NCBI GenBank assembly: GCA_964503045.1
Contig: CAZCZI010000010.1
Location: forward strand, 1-64,000
Length of the DNA: 64,000 bases
Origin: CAYZJR01 sp964503045
GTDB lineage: Bacteria; Cyanobacteriota; Vampirovibrionia; Obscuribacterales; Obscuribacteraceae
Direction: 5' to 3'
Shown: piece by piece, positions 43,241-51,991 of the stretch
Layout: every line of letters begins with the position of its first letter
Numbering within the stretch: position 1 is the stretch's first letter
Notes under the pieces: model-generated
Database searches by the model: none
What the model was told of the DNA's origin: nothing
What the model saw: only the letters and a program-made list of their open reading frames with translations
Made by a program: the position numbers and the translations under genes

Positions 43241-44842
43241 ATGTCGCCGGGCATTCTGGATAGACAACCGTGGTCTATCAAGCTGCCTGCAGCATTTTTC
43301 TTTGGAACATTGCTGGGACTTTCAAGCGCCGGTTTCGACGTCTGGTGGCTTGCCTGGATTGGTCTGGCACCGCTTCTGGTGCTGGCCCGCACAAGTCAGG
43401 GAAAGTTCGAGGCGGCTCTGGTCGGGCTTGTATTCGGCATGGGCTATTACATGGTCGCTATGAGCTGGTATCTCGGGCTCGTGCCCATGCAGTGGCTGGG
43501 GCTGGCAGACTGGCTCGCCATTCAAGCGGCAGTGATTGTTTGGGTTGTCGAATCGTTTCACCAAGCCATTCTCTTTGCAGGCTTTGCGGTTATGGTGCAT
43601 TGGGTTCCTCTCAGACCCGGATTCGTTCCGCATCCTCTACGGCGCCCATTTTTCTCTTATCTCTTTTCTGTACCGCTTTTGTGGATTTTCTTCCAGTGGG
43701 TGATCGCACCGCAGGAATTCTTCATCGGCATTCCGATTTGCCAACTCGCCTATTCCCAATACAAGCAGCTGCCGGTAATTCAAGTCGCATCAGTTGGCGG
43801 AAGCGGGCTTCTGGACTTCATCATAGTTATGGCAAACGCCGCCGTAGCCAATTTGATCATCGAAAACACGAAACTTGCAACCAAGCTTGGTGAGCGGGCA
43901 GATGGCATTCGAACCCGGGTGGGAAGCTGGGTAGATGCATCAATAATTGCGCTTTCCATCGGACTTCTGTCGTTTTGGGGTCAGGCGCAAATTGAAGACA
44001 CGAGCCGCTTGACGCAGTTGGACAGAGCAACTGAGATTAACCCGCAAGCGCCGCCTGTGCCGGTTACGGTTGTTCAGGGTAATGTGACGATCGAGGAGGA
44101 CAGGCTCCACACCACGACTCCCACCGAAATTGCGGCCCGTTATGCCAATCTCAGCCATAGCCACGGTGCTGCAATATTGTTTCTGCCTGAAGGCGTAATC
44201 AACACTGCTCAGATGGCGAAGGGCATGCTTCTGGGGCGGCTCAAAGAGATTTGCTCGAAAGAGAAGAAGGAAGCGGTGGTCGGCTCAATCGAGGTGCTTG
44301 GCAAGGAGAAACTGAACGCCGTCCGAATTATTGGGCTTGAGCAAGTGCAAGACAACATGTACATAAAGCACCGCCTGGTGCCGTTTGGCGAGTTTGCACC
44401 TTTGGGTCCTTTTGGTGAGCGAATCCCCGAAAACTTGATGGAACGCATTCCCGGCACCCGCGAAAGCTTCTTGAAGGCGCAAAAGACGCAGCTTTTAGGA
44501 AGCATCTGGGGAAAAATCGGCATGTCAATATGTGTCGAGGTGATTTATCCTCGGCTCATTGCTGATGAAGTCAGACGGGGCGCGACGCTTTTAGTCAATG
44601 TTTCGAACCTGGGATGGTTCCATGGTTCCTCACTGAACCGCCAGATAGTGGCAGCGTCGGCGCTGCGCGCGGTTGAAAACGGGCGCTATCTGGTGCTTGC
44701 AACCAACACCGGCATGTCTGCCGTCATCGACCCATCAGGCATGGTGACGAGCATGGCATTGCCAGGAAGAAGGGGAGTGCTGGTAGACACTGTACAATTT
44801 AGCTGGAAGAAGACTCCGTATACCAGAATGTGGTGGCTATGA
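43241..44842 (+). CDS. lnt: Apolipoprotein N-acyltransferase
   Basis: 533 residues from the ATG at 43241; a GTG at 43199 is the alternative and neither has a clear ribosome site. It adds the third acyl chain to lipoproteins. The N-terminal half has about six TM helices. The C-terminal half is a nitrilase domain with triad Glu in FLPEGVI, Lys in the VGSIEVLGKEK-K region and Cys in GMSICVEVIYP. NVSNLGWF and the C-terminal ATNTGMSAVIDPSG are typical. The gene indicates a diderm envelope with triacylated lipoproteins. Its stop overlaps the start of the DUF192 gene. Confidence 0.92.
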   Translation: MSPGILDRQPWSIKLPAAFFFGTLLGLSSAGFDVWWLAWIGLAPLLVLARTSQGKFEAALVGLVFGMGYYMVAMSWYLGLVPMQWLGLADWLAIQAAVIVWVVESFHQAILFAGFAVMVHWVPLRPGFVPHPLRRPFFSYLFSVPLLWIFFQWVIAPQEFFIGIPICQLAYSQYKQLPVIQVASVGGSGLLDFIIVMANAAVANLIIENTKLATKLGERADGIRTRVGSWVDASIIALSIGLLSFWGQAQIEDTSRLTQLDRATEINPQAPPVPVTVVQGNVTIEEDRLHTTTPTEIAARYANLSHSHGAAILFLPEGVINTAQMAKGMLLGRLKEICSKEKKEAVVGSIEVLGKEKLNAVRIIGLEQVQDNMYIKHRLVPFGEFAPLGPFGERIPENLMERIPGTRESFLKAQKTQLLGSIWGKIGMSICVEVIYPRLIADEVRRGATLLVNVSNLGWFHGSSLNRQIVAASALRAVENGRYLVLATNTGMSAVIDPSGMVTSMALPGRRGVLVDTVQFSWKKTPYTRMWWL

Positions 44843-45318
44843 ACCGCTTGCAACTTTCAATGATTCGCTCCGCCCTCAGCGTGATCTTGTGCTGCGGGAT
44901 GTTTCAGCTGAGCGTGAGTGGAGCCGAGGCGAAAATGCCAATTGCAAAAATCGGGAAGAACGAGGTGAAGCTCGAAGTCGCCGCGACGCCCGAAGAAATA
45001 ACGCGCGGCTTGATGTTTCGTACCTCGATGCCAAAAGATCAAGGCATGGTCTTTTTGTTTCAGCCGCCGCGTCCAGTGAAATTTTGGATGTTTCAATGTT
45101 TTATCTCTCTAGACATGCTGTTCATCAAAGACGGCAAGATTGTGAAAATATCCGAGAATGTTCCTCCCTGCAAATCCAAAGATCCAAAAGAGTGCGCAAC
45201 CTACCCGGAAGAAGAAGTTTTGGTCTCGGAAGTAGTTGAGGTGAACGCAGGTTATTGCAAGGAACATGACATAAAAGAAGGCGACACAGTCACATTCGAG
45301 ATGCCGAAAACAAAATGA
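44839..45318 (+). CDS. Secreted DUF192 protein
   Basis: 159 residues. The ATG at 44839 overlaps the lnt stop (ATGA), so it is coupled. Signal peptide about 1-30 (ending AEA). The DUF192 domain (about 40-155) shows VEVAATPEE-like ITRGLMFRTSMPKDQGMVF, then FWMFQCFISLDMLFIKDGKI and the C-terminal VVEVNAGYCKEHDIKEGD. The family is of unknown function, often secreted or in archaea cytoplasmic. In most members WM(K/R)NT follows; here it is FWMFQCF. Confidence 0.88.
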   Translation: MNRLQLSMIRSALSVILCCGMFQLSVSGAEAKMPIAKIGKNEVKLEVAATPEEITRGLMFRTSMPKDQGMVFLFQPPRPVKFWMFQCFISLDMLFIKDGKIVKISENVPPCKSKDPKECATYPEEEVLVSEVVEVNAGYCKEHDIKEGDTVTFEMPKTK

Positions 45319-46055
45319 TGGAATTTGCACTAGAGCTGGTGCCTGAACTCAAAGACGGAATCGGCTTCATAAAACTGAATCGCCCGCAACTGAGAAACGC
45401 CATCTCCAAGCAGATGTGGAAAGGCATTCCGAAGATGATGTCCGACCTGGAAAAGAAAGGTGCGCGCGTAATTGTCTTTCACGGCGAGGGTGGTGCCTTC
45501 GCATCAGGTGCAGATTTGGCGGAACTGCAAACAATAAAGAACTATAACGATGCAAGTGAGATGTGGACGGCGATTCGAGATTCGTTGAATCAGATTGCCA
45601 ATTTCACGCTTCCTACAATTTCAATGATTCAGGGACCATGCATGGGCGGTGGCTGCTTGCTCGCCATTGCATGCGACCTGCGATATGCAGATACGGGTTC
45701 GATGTTTTCGGTTCCCGTGGCGCGGCTCGGAATCGTGCTTGACGACGACAATCTCAATCGTTTGGTTGATCTGATTGGAACAGCATTCACTAAAGAGCTG
45801 GTTTACACCGGTGCCATCGTATCTGGTGCCGAGGCTTTCGAATGCGGTTTGATCAACGCTGTGTTCGAACCTAATGAATTGGAAGAAGGCGTGCGTCAAA
45901 GAGCGCTGGCCATCGCCTCTAACGCAACCAACAGCATCAAAGAAACCAAGAAATCGCTTGCGCGCATTTCGAAGATTGATGCGCAGGATCAAAAGATAGT
46001 AATCGAGAGCTACCTGAGTCCTGAGTTCAAACAACGCATCGCCCGGCTTGGGTAA
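45315..46055 (+). CDS. Enoyl-CoA hydratase/isomerase family protein
   Basis: 246 residues, crotonase fold. The oxyanion-hole sequences are AFASGADLAEL (about 61-71) and QGPCMGGGCLLAIACDLRYA (about 98-117). The usual catalytic Glu pair of hydratases is not evident: where ARLGI(L/P)P normally follows, the sequence reads ARLGIVLDDDN, so a different acyl-CoA reaction (isomerase, hydrolase, decarboxylase) is possible. Its two tandem ATGs overlap the stop of the DUF192 gene, making lnt-DUF192-crotonase one unit. The stop is 15 bases before the first structured RNA repeat. Confidence 0.88.
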   Translation: MMEFALELVPELKDGIGFIKLNRPQLRNAISKQMWKGIPKMMSDLEKKGARVIVFHGEGGAFASGADLAELQTIKNYNDASEMWTAIRDSLNQIANFTLPTISMIQGPCMGGGCLLAIACDLRYADTGSMFSVPVARLGIVLDDDNLNRLVDLIGTAFTKELVYTGAIVSGAEAFECGLINAVFEPNELEEGVRQRALAIASNATNSIKETKKSLARISKIDAQDQKIVIESYLSPEFKQRIARLG

Positions 46056-46070
46056 TTGCTTGGTACCGTT

Positions 46071-46272
46071 TGAGCGGTATATACCAAACCCAGTTGAGAC
46101 GCCGATCTTCGGTGGGTAACAGTTTTGTCTGCAAACGTTAGACTGAGCGTGTCCGGCAGAGAGAAGGGAAAGGTGTAGAGAAATGGAAAATGACCCGCGA
46201 ACGGGTCCCGACCCAATCCTTACCCTACCTGATACACCCTCTCTGCTGGACGCTAATCATAGGTATACCACA
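46071..46272 (+). ncRNA. Structured RNA candidate, copy A
   Basis: A 202-base element repeated at 46369-46570 with no net insertion or deletion. Predicted helices: P1 CCGA/TCGG (46102-46105 with 46109-46112), P2 TTTG/CAAA (46124-46127 with 46132-46135), P3 a 12-bp stem (46152-46163 with 46239-46250) prolonged by AGCG/CGCT, and an inner hairpin GACCCG-CGAA-CGGGTC (46192-46207). In copy B, P1 and P2 are kept by paired changes and P3 by a shifted G-U pair. The wobble is G-U only when read from the plus strand, so that is the likely transcript. No coding frame. No known RNA family recognised. Confidence 0.7.
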
Positions 46273-46340
46273 GCAAAGACGCTGCACAACGTTAATATGA
46301 AACGCAGATCTACACAAACAGTTGAACTAAGGGTGTCAAA

Positions 46341-46369
46341 AAGCATGATTTTATCTAAAAATCATACTT
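46341..46369. terminator. AT-rich hairpin between the two RNA copies
   Basis: AAGCATGATTTT pairs with AAAATCATACTT (one mismatch) around a short loop. It sits directly before copy B and could end the transcript of copy A or be part of a processing site. No T run after the stem, so termination is only a possibility. Confidence 0.35.
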
Positions 46370-46570
46370 GAGCGGTATATACCAAAGCCAGTAAAGACGC
46401 CAATCTTTGGTAGGCAACAGATTTCGCTAGAAACGTTATCCTAAGCGTGTCCGGCAGAGAGATCGGGTTGGAGTAGCGAACTGGAAAATGACCCGCGAAC
46501 GGGTCCCCACCCAATCCTTACCCTACCTGAGAGACCCTCTCTGTCGGACGCTAATCATAGGTATACCACA
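46369..46570 (+). ncRNA. Structured RNA candidate, copy B
   Basis: Second copy, 298 bases after copy A. Helices correspond position by position: P1 CCAA/TTGG (46400-46403 with 46407-46410; G-C of copy A replaced by A-T), P2 TTTC/GAAA (46422-46425 with 46430-46433; G-C flipped to C-G) and P3 46450-46461 with 46537-46548, where the G-U wobble sits one pair away from that in copy A. The inner GACCCG/CGGGTC hairpin and the flanking GGTATATACC and GGTATACC ends are conserved. Differences are otherwise in loops. It lies 110 bases from the NifU-like gene end (convergent). Confidence 0.7.
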
Positions 46571-46680
46571 AGAGACTTGCGGTGAAATCAGATTTTGGAA
46601 AAGAAAAACGCCAAGAACGACAAGGACAAAATGCGCAATCGAAATCTCAACTGCGCATCTTCAAGACTGTTTCTCGAATT

Positions 46681-46899
46681 CTAAACTTGAATTACTCGTT
46701 TCACTTCGGGAATTGCTTCCTTCAATGCGCGTTCCACACCCATTTTAAGGGTCATTGTCGAACTCGGGCACATTCCGCATGCGCCGACGAGATGCACGTA
46801 CACTTCGTTGTCTTTGTAGTCGACGAGCTCGATATTGCCGCCGTCCATCATCAACATTGGACGCAATTTGTCCAGAACTTCTTCAATCTTCTCTTTCAT
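46681..46899 (-). CDS. NifU C-terminal-like Fe-S scaffold protein
   Basis: 72 residues from the ATG at 46899 (AGAGGG 7 bases upstream); a GTG eight codons earlier lacks a ribosome site. A single NifU_N-terminal-free domain: LDKLRPMLMMDGGNIELVDY and the cluster-binding CGMCPSS (about 42-48), with a C-terminal VERALKEAIPEVKRV. It carries or transfers a 4Fe-4S (or 2Fe-2S) cluster, like cyanobacterial NfuA/CnfU. Length is typical for the stand-alone form. Confidence 0.93.
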   Translation of the reverse strand: MKEKIEEVLDKLRPMLMMDGGNIELVDYKDNEVYVHLVGACGMCPSSTMTLKMGVERALKEAIPEVKRVIQV

Positions 46900-47240
46900 T
46901 ACCTGACCCTCTTTTGGTTTCACACAAAGCTAAATTCAGCGTTCGGGCGCCCAAGTTAGAAAGAGCGCGACCACTCCTTTACTTTACCAGAACCGACTCG
47001 GAGGTAAAAAATGCCCAAGGTTGGCGCCTGAGCTCGATTCAGGTTGATGAGAGGTTAAGCAATGTCTTCCAATTGTCTTAAGGACGCATAAAGAATATGA
47101 GATACAGTCCAAAATATGTATATTCTCTAAGTTCCGAAGCAGGCGCTTCGAACACTTCCGCCTGGGTGGCTTAGATGTAGACCCGATCTAGCCACAAATC
47201 CGCGGAAACTCTGATTACTAGATGAGGAGTAAGAGGCAAT
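46900..47240. other. Divergent promoter region, NifU-like gene and gapA
   Basis: 341 bases without a supported gene. Probable promoters of both neighbours. An AT-rich run ATGTATATTCTC near 47115 may be the gapA -10 region. GAGGAGTAAGAGG just before the gapA ATG gives the ribosome site. Confidence 0.4.
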
Positions 47241-48263
47241 ATGGCAAGAGTAGCAATTAACGGCTTTGGTCGCATCGGTCGCAACGCATTGAGAGCCTAT
47301 CTGGAAAATCCAGTCAAGGACGTCGAAATCGTCGCCATCAACGATCCATTGCAAGACATCCCAACATCAGTTCACCTTCTTAAGTACGACTCCGTTCTCG
47401 GCGAATTGAAGCATTCAATCAGCTCGACTGGCGACTCTCTCGTCGTCAACGGCAAAACCATTCACTTCTCCGCTGAAAAGGATCCGTCCACCTGCCCATG
47501 GGCGAAACACAAAGTGGACATGGTTCTCGAGTGCTCCGGCGTTTTCACGGATGCCGACAAAGCCAAAGGACACATCACCGCCGGCGCCAAGAAAGTACTC
47601 ATCTCGGCTCCAGCCAAGGGTGAAGACATCACTATCGTCATCGGCGTCAACGACAAGTCATATGACCCCGAAAAGCACAACATCATCTCCAACGCCAGCT
47701 GCACCACGAACTGCTTGGGTCCGGTAGCGAAAGTTATCGACGATGCATTCGGCATCGAGATGGGCTTGATGACTACAATTCACAGCTACACTCTCGACCA
47801 ACGCTTGCTCGACACATCGCACAAAGATTTGAGAAGAGCCAGAGCTGCCGGGCAATCCATGATTCCTTCGTCGACTGGCGCCGCCAAGGCTATTGGACTG
47901 GTATTGCCGCATCTCAAGGGCAAACTCAACGGCTTCGCGATGCGCGTGCCAACCCCCAATGTCTCCGTAGTCGACCTGGTTGCAACCACCAAGAAGCCTG
48001 TCACAGTTGAATCCGTGAATAAGGCTCTCAAAGATGCAGCTAATGGACCACTCAAAGGCATCCTCGCCGTCACCGATGAACCGCTGGTTTCCATCGACTT
48101 CTGCGGCAACAAGACCTCCTCTATCGTCGACAGCGACCTCACCATGATTGTCGGAGACAACATGGTCAAAGTGCTTGCCTGGTACGACAACGAGTGGGGT
48201 TACAGCAACAGACTGGTTGAACTTGCAGGCATGGTCGCCAGCAAATTGACCGTAAAAGTCTAA
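47241..48263 (+). CDS. gapA: Glyceraldehyde-3-phosphate dehydrogenase
   Basis: 340 residues. Dinucleotide loop INGFGRIGRNALRAY (6-20), catalytic SNASCTTNCLGP with the nucleophilic Cys (about 153), SYTLDQRLLDTSH and RARAAGQSMIPSSTGAAKAIG (phosphate sites), WYDNEWGYSNRLVEL near the C-terminus. The coenzyme loop after strand 2 reads AINDP; as in cyanobacterial Gap2-type and other enzymes, cofactor preference cannot be fixed from this. First gene of a gapA-pgk unit separated by a hairpin at 48281. Confidence 0.96.
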   Translation: MARVAINGFGRIGRNALRAYLENPVKDVEIVAINDPLQDIPTSVHLLKYDSVLGELKHSISSTGDSLVVNGKTIHFSAEKDPSTCPWAKHKVDMVLECSGVFTDADKAKGHITAGAKKVLISAPAKGEDITIVIGVNDKSYDPEKHNIISNASCTTNCLGPVAKVIDDAFGIEMGLMTTIHSYTLDQRLLDTSHKDLRRARAAGQSMIPSSTGAAKAIGLVLPHLKGKLNGFAMRVPTPNVSVVDLVATTKKPVTVESVNKALKDAANGPLKGILAVTDEPLVSIDFCGNKTSSIVDSDLTMIVGDNMVKVLAWYDNEWGYSNRLVELAGMVASKLTVKV

Positions 48264-48280
48264 AGCGAAATGTAGGCACC

Positions 48281-48316
48281 GCCCCTGGTTTGCGAAAGCT
48301 GCCAGGGGCGTCTTTT
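48281..48316 (+). terminator. Intrinsic terminator or attenuator between gapA and pgk
   Basis: GCCCCTGG pairs perfectly with CCAGGGGC (48281-48288 with 48302-48309), followed by GTCTTTTA. Between two same-strand glycolytic genes it would lower pgk expression relative to gapA or isolate two transcripts. Confidence 0.75.
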
Positions 48317-48376
48317 AAGCAACGGATCATTTCTAGTCGGTTCCGCATTCAAGGTTCGCATTTGGGAGTTTGATAA

Positions 48377-49612
48377 ATGAAGAAGAACATCAAGCAGGTA
48401 CCTGATTCGATTTTCAACAACAAGCGTGTGTTGGTCAGAGTGGATTTCAATGTTCCACAAAATGAAGATCAAACTGTATCAGACGACTCCCGAATCGAAG
48501 CGGCACTGCCGACTATCGAGTATCTGGCTTCGAAAAAAGCAAAGGTGATTCTCGTCTCGCATCTTGGAAGACCGAAAGGAAAGTCCGAAAAACTTTCACT
48601 GCGCCCCATCGCAAAGCGGCTTCAAGAGCTCTTAAGCAAGAAACAAAAGAAAGAAGTCGTGTTTGTCGAAGACTCGATTGGCGAAACAGTCGAACACGCA
48701 ATTGCATCCCTAAAGCCGGGTCAAGTCTGCCTTTTGGAGAACGTAAGGTTCTACCCGGAAGAAGAGAAAAACGATCCTGAATTCGCCAAAAAGCTTGCAT
48801 CACTCGCCGACGTCTACGTCAACGACGCATTCGGAACCGCACACCGCGCCCACGCCAGCACCGAGGGCGTGTCGAAATATTTGCAGCCGCGACTTGCCGG
48901 ACTTCTGGTAGACAAAGAAATCAAAATGCTCGACCAGGCTTTGATCAATCCTGTGCGTCCGTTCGCTACCATCATCGGCGGTGCCAAGGTTTCTACAAAG
49001 ATTGGCGTTTTGGATCACCTGCTCAAGTCGGTGGACGTGATGGTCATTGGCGGAGCGATGGCTTTCACCTTCTTGAGATCGCGCGGAATCGAAACAGGCA
49101 AATCTCTAGTCGAGATGGACAAGCTCGATTACTGCCGCGATCTCGAAGCAAAAGCACAAGCACGCGGTGTCAAAATCGTGTTGCCTATAGATGTCGTCTG
49201 CGCCCCTGAAATCAAAGAGAACGCAGAGATTTGTGGCGTTTCCATCTTCCATATTCCGAAAGATCAAATGGGTTTGGATGTTGGTCCGGAAACCAGCAAG
49301 CAAATCAGAGATGCTCTTTCAAGATGCAAAACTGTTTTGTGGAACGGCCCGCTCGGTGTGTTTGAAGTAAAAGGCTTCGAGCAAGGAACCTGGGATCTGA
49401 TCGAATATCTGGCTTACCTCACCAAGAAAGGTGCCAAGACCATTGTCGGAGGCGGTGATTCGGTAGCTGCATTGACAGCATCCAACACTCCGTTTGAATC
49501 TCTCACTCATGTGGGCACAGGTGGAGGAGCTACGTTAGAATACCTGGAAGGAATCGAGTTGCCGGGGATAGCCTGCCTCGATGATGCAGAAGTAGCGGCC
49601 GCCAAGGCCTGA
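48377..49612 (+). CDS. pgk: Phosphoglycerate kinase
   Basis: 411 residues. It transfers phosphate from 1,3-bisphosphoglycerate to ADP. RVDFNVPQNE (about 21-30), VSHLGRPKGK (about 58-67), NDAFGTAHRAHAST, GGAKVSTKIG and the C-terminal nucleotide site KTIVGGGDSVAAL with THVGTGGGATLEYLEG are intact. Standard length. It follows gapA. Confidence 0.97.
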   Translation: MKKNIKQVPDSIFNNKRVLVRVDFNVPQNEDQTVSDDSRIEAALPTIEYLASKKAKVILVSHLGRPKGKSEKLSLRPIAKRLQELLSKKQKKEVVFVEDSIGETVEHAIASLKPGQVCLLENVRFYPEEEKNDPEFAKKLASLADVYVNDAFGTAHRAHASTEGVSKYLQPRLAGLLVDKEIKMLDQALINPVRPFATIIGGAKVSTKIGVLDHLLKSVDVMVIGGAMAFTFLRSRGIETGKSLVEMDKLDYCRDLEAKAQARGVKIVLPIDVVCAPEIKENAEICGVSIFHIPKDQMGLDVGPETSKQIRDALSRCKTVLWNGPLGVFEVKGFEQGTWDLIEYLAYLTKKGAKTIVGGGDSVAALTASNTPFESLTHVGTGGGATLEYLEGIELPGIACLDDAEVAAAKA

Positions 49613-49630
49613 CCACCAGGATTCAACAAT

Positions 49631-50761
49631 ATGTCACAACGGCCCGGGCAAACCATGCATTCATGTACATGCCTGGGCTTGATTGCAACTGCTGCAATTA
49701 CGGCTTCAGCCTCTTTGCTTCTAATGCCGACAACCGTCACACCGGCTCACGCGCAGCAGCCACAGCAGCAGCAAACATATACTCTCAACGGCAAACCAAT
49801 AACCAAGCAACAGTACGAAGCCGGCGTTTTACTCAATGAAAGTATCGGTCTTCTGCAGTCGAATCGCAACCAGGAAGCAGCGGACAAGCTTTTAAAGGCG
49901 GCGGAACTCGATCCGAATATTCCTGAAGTGAAACACAACTTGGGCATCGCACTAGCAAAACTGGGTCGCTCCGACGAAGCACTGGAGAATCTGGAAGCGG
50001 CGAGGCAACTCAATCCAACGCTAGATGCAACCTGGTTGAGTCTCGGCGGTGTCTTCCAAACACAGGGACGCATCATGGATGCAGTCAAGACGTACAAAGA
50101 GTTTCTCACTCGTTTTCCGAAGCACCGGGATGCGGCAAAAGTTGCAAGTCTTGTGCAGGGCTTGGAAAAGGAAATGAAGATGAGCGGCAACTCCGGGCAA
50201 GCATCAGCGCCTACTGATGACTATGTGAAGGAGATTACGAGGCAGGGTGTTCTTCGCTGGCCGTCCAGTCGAATGCCGCTGAAGGTATATATTCGCAGTG
50301 GTCAGGGAGTTCCTGGTTTTGATGCGAGCAACGAGCAGCTTTTAACCAAGTCGTTTCAAGATTGGGCAACTGCCTCAAATGGAGCGGTTTCCTTTTCGTT
50401 TGTAAAAGATCCAAAGCAAAGCGATATCGAATGCTCCTGGACAAATAATCCCAATACGTTCACCAATAAAGCCGAAGCAGGCGAAACGAACTTGATGGGA
50501 GATAAAGCAGGATTGTGCCGAGGAACGATAAAGCTGCTCACAGTGCCGCTTGTTCCGGAACTCCCACTTACCGAAAATAGAATTCGCATGATTTACCTTC
50601 ATGAAATCGGGCATGTCTTGGGCTTAGCCGGACATACCAACAATCCTCAAGACATTATGTTTTATTCTGTCAACGTCGCCGATGTGTGGCGCGACTTGAC
50701 TCCAAGAGATGGAAATACGCTGACGCGGCTCTACACCTTGAATTACGCACCTACGAACTGA
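49631..50761 (+). CDS. Secreted TPR-matrixin-type metalloprotease
   Basis: 376 residues. A signal peptide ends near AHA (about 41). Three or so TPR units lie at about 60-170 (ESIGLLQSNRNQEAADKLLKAAELDPN...). A metzincin domain (about 205-370) carries the zinc site HEIGHVLGLAGH (HExxHxxGxxH with the third His), followed by a Met-turn region QDIMFYSV. It is probably an extracellular or periplasmic protease in which the TPR part binds partners. The start ATG at 49631 has no clear ribosome site; a later ATG at 49655 would shorten the signal peptide. Immediately downstream of pgk by 18 bases. Confidence 0.87.
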   Translation: MSQRPGQTMHSCTCLGLIATAAITASASLLLMPTTVTPAHAQQPQQQQTYTLNGKPITKQQYEAGVLLNESIGLLQSNRNQEAADKLLKAAELDPNIPEVKHNLGIALAKLGRSDEALENLEAARQLNPTLDATWLSLGGVFQTQGRIMDAVKTYKEFLTRFPKHRDAAKVASLVQGLEKEMKMSGNSGQASAPTDDYVKEITRQGVLRWPSSRMPLKVYIRSGQGVPGFDASNEQLLTKSFQDWATASNGAVSFSFVKDPKQSDIECSWTNNPNTFTNKAEAGETNLMGDKAGLCRGTIKLLTVPLVPELPLTENRIRMIYLHEIGHVLGLAGHTNNPQDIMFYSVNVADVWRDLTPRDGNTLTRLYTLNYAPTN

Positions 50762-50880
50762 CCGTACTTGCCAGCCCAACAACCCCGTCAAACCAGTAAT
50801 GGTGATGGTTTCCAGTTCCATTCCAAGAAATGCTATACACTCATATTTGGCAATTGGTGTATTAATCCTGACCAAACTAA

Positions 50881-51879
50881 ATGAGCGTACACGCGCACAA
50901 CGGGCAATCAAAGCATCAACACGGACTTAACTCATCGGTTCGCGAGCAAAGCCGATCGAACATGATGATTGTTTTGTGTCTAACTGCAACATTCATGCTT
51001 GCAGAAGTTGCAGTGGGCTTCTTCACGGGCAGCCTCGCCCTTCTAGCCGACGCCGGTCACATGCTCAGTGACGTCGGTGCTTTGTCGCTCGCCTTGATTG
51101 CATTATGGTTTTCCAGCAAGCCTGCAACCGACGCAAAGACATTCGGTTATTACAGAAGCGAAATTCTAGCGGGCTTCGTCAACTCATTGGCCCTCGTTGT
51201 TATCTCAGTAGTCATTCTAATAGAGTCCTACAACAGATTTCAGAATCCACCAGAAGTCATGGCAGGTCCTGCCTTAGCAACAGCGGTTTTTGGATTGATA
51301 ATCAATATCGTTTCGCTCAGACTCTTAGGCAAAACCGCGGAGAACTCCGTAAACGTGAAGGCCGCTTACCTAGAGCTCCTGAGCGATATGCTCGGGCTAA
51401 TCGGCGTCATAATTTCGAGCATCATCATCATCGCCACTAAATGGTACATCGCCGATGCCATCGTCAGCGGTGCAATTGGACTACTGATTATTCCGCGAAC
51501 CTGGGTTCTTCTAAAAGAATGCACTCACATTCTTATGGAAGGAACGCCGGATCACGTGAATCTAGGTAACTTAAGGCAGGAAATTCTCAACACCGACGGC
51601 GTAGTCGACGCGCACGACATTCACGTGTGGACACTGACGTCAGATGTTCACGCACTCTCGGCACATGTGCTTATCGATTCCAAAGTAAATTCGGACGAGG
51701 TATTGAAAAACCTCAAAGCCAAGGCATCCAAGGATTTCGGTCTCAACCACACAACCATTCAAGTTGAATTGGTCGGTCAGTCGGCCTGTGAAAGTTCAGA
51801 AGACATCTGTAGTATCTGGCAAAAGAATCCGCACAGCGATCAAGACCATCAACATCCAAAAAGCGGCGAGTTACATTAG
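50881..51879 (+). CDS. Cation diffusion facilitator, CzcD/ZitB-like
   Basis: 332 residues. His-rich start (HAHNGQSKHQHG), six TM helices, and the metal site of TM2 (LLADAGHMLSDVGALS: Asp, His, Asp) with the partner site on TM5 (YIADAIVSGAIG). The C-terminal cytoplasmic domain shows VVDAHDIHVWTLTSDVHALSAHV. The Asp/His pattern predicts zinc (or cadmium/cobalt) efflux, as in CzcD. An NLG of the ribosome site is not obvious. Single gene. Confidence 0.92.
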   Translation: MSVHAHNGQSKHQHGLNSSVREQSRSNMMIVLCLTATFMLAEVAVGFFTGSLALLADAGHMLSDVGALSLALIALWFSSKPATDAKTFGYYRSEILAGFVNSLALVVISVVILIESYNRFQNPPEVMAGPALATAVFGLIINIVSLRLLGKTAENSVNVKAAYLELLSDMLGLIGVIISSIIIIATKWYIADAIVSGAIGLLIIPRTWVLLKECTHILMEGTPDHVNLGNLRQEILNTDGVVDAHDIHVWTLTSDVHALSAHVLIDSKVNSDEVLKNLKAKASKDFGLNHTTIQVELVGQSACESSEDICSIWQKNPHSDQDHQHPKSGELH

Positions 51880-51888
51880 TTGTACGCG

Positions 51889-51991
51889 GTTGTACCGATA
51901 TCGGTATCGACCCCGACTGGTCCAAAACCAAAAACTCGCGGTTTCATTTGTTATAGCTAGTTGTACCGATATCGGTATCGACCCCGACTGG
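51889..51991. repeat. Two 32-bp direct repeats with ACCGATATCGGT palindrome
   Basis: Identical 32-base copies at 51889-51920 and 51960-51991 (period 71), beginning GTTGTACCGATATCGG and ending CCCCGACTGG. Each includes the perfect 12-bp palindrome ACCGATATCGGT. They lie just downstream of the cation efflux gene and 170-270 bases upstream of the LCP gene. They could be operator sites or scars of a short mobile element. Confidence 0.8.

Noticed and set aside
46071..46570. CRISPR array or IS-flanking repeats as explanation of the duplicated element
   Set aside because: Only two copies of about 200 bases with a 96-base gap, no cas genes, no transposase and no target-site duplication; internal helices with compensatory changes fit RNA better.
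46488..46748. 86-codon plus-strand frame across RNA copy B
   Set aside because: Runs through the structured repeat and into the NifU-like gene's antisense; no ribosome site and not conserved between the two repeat copies.
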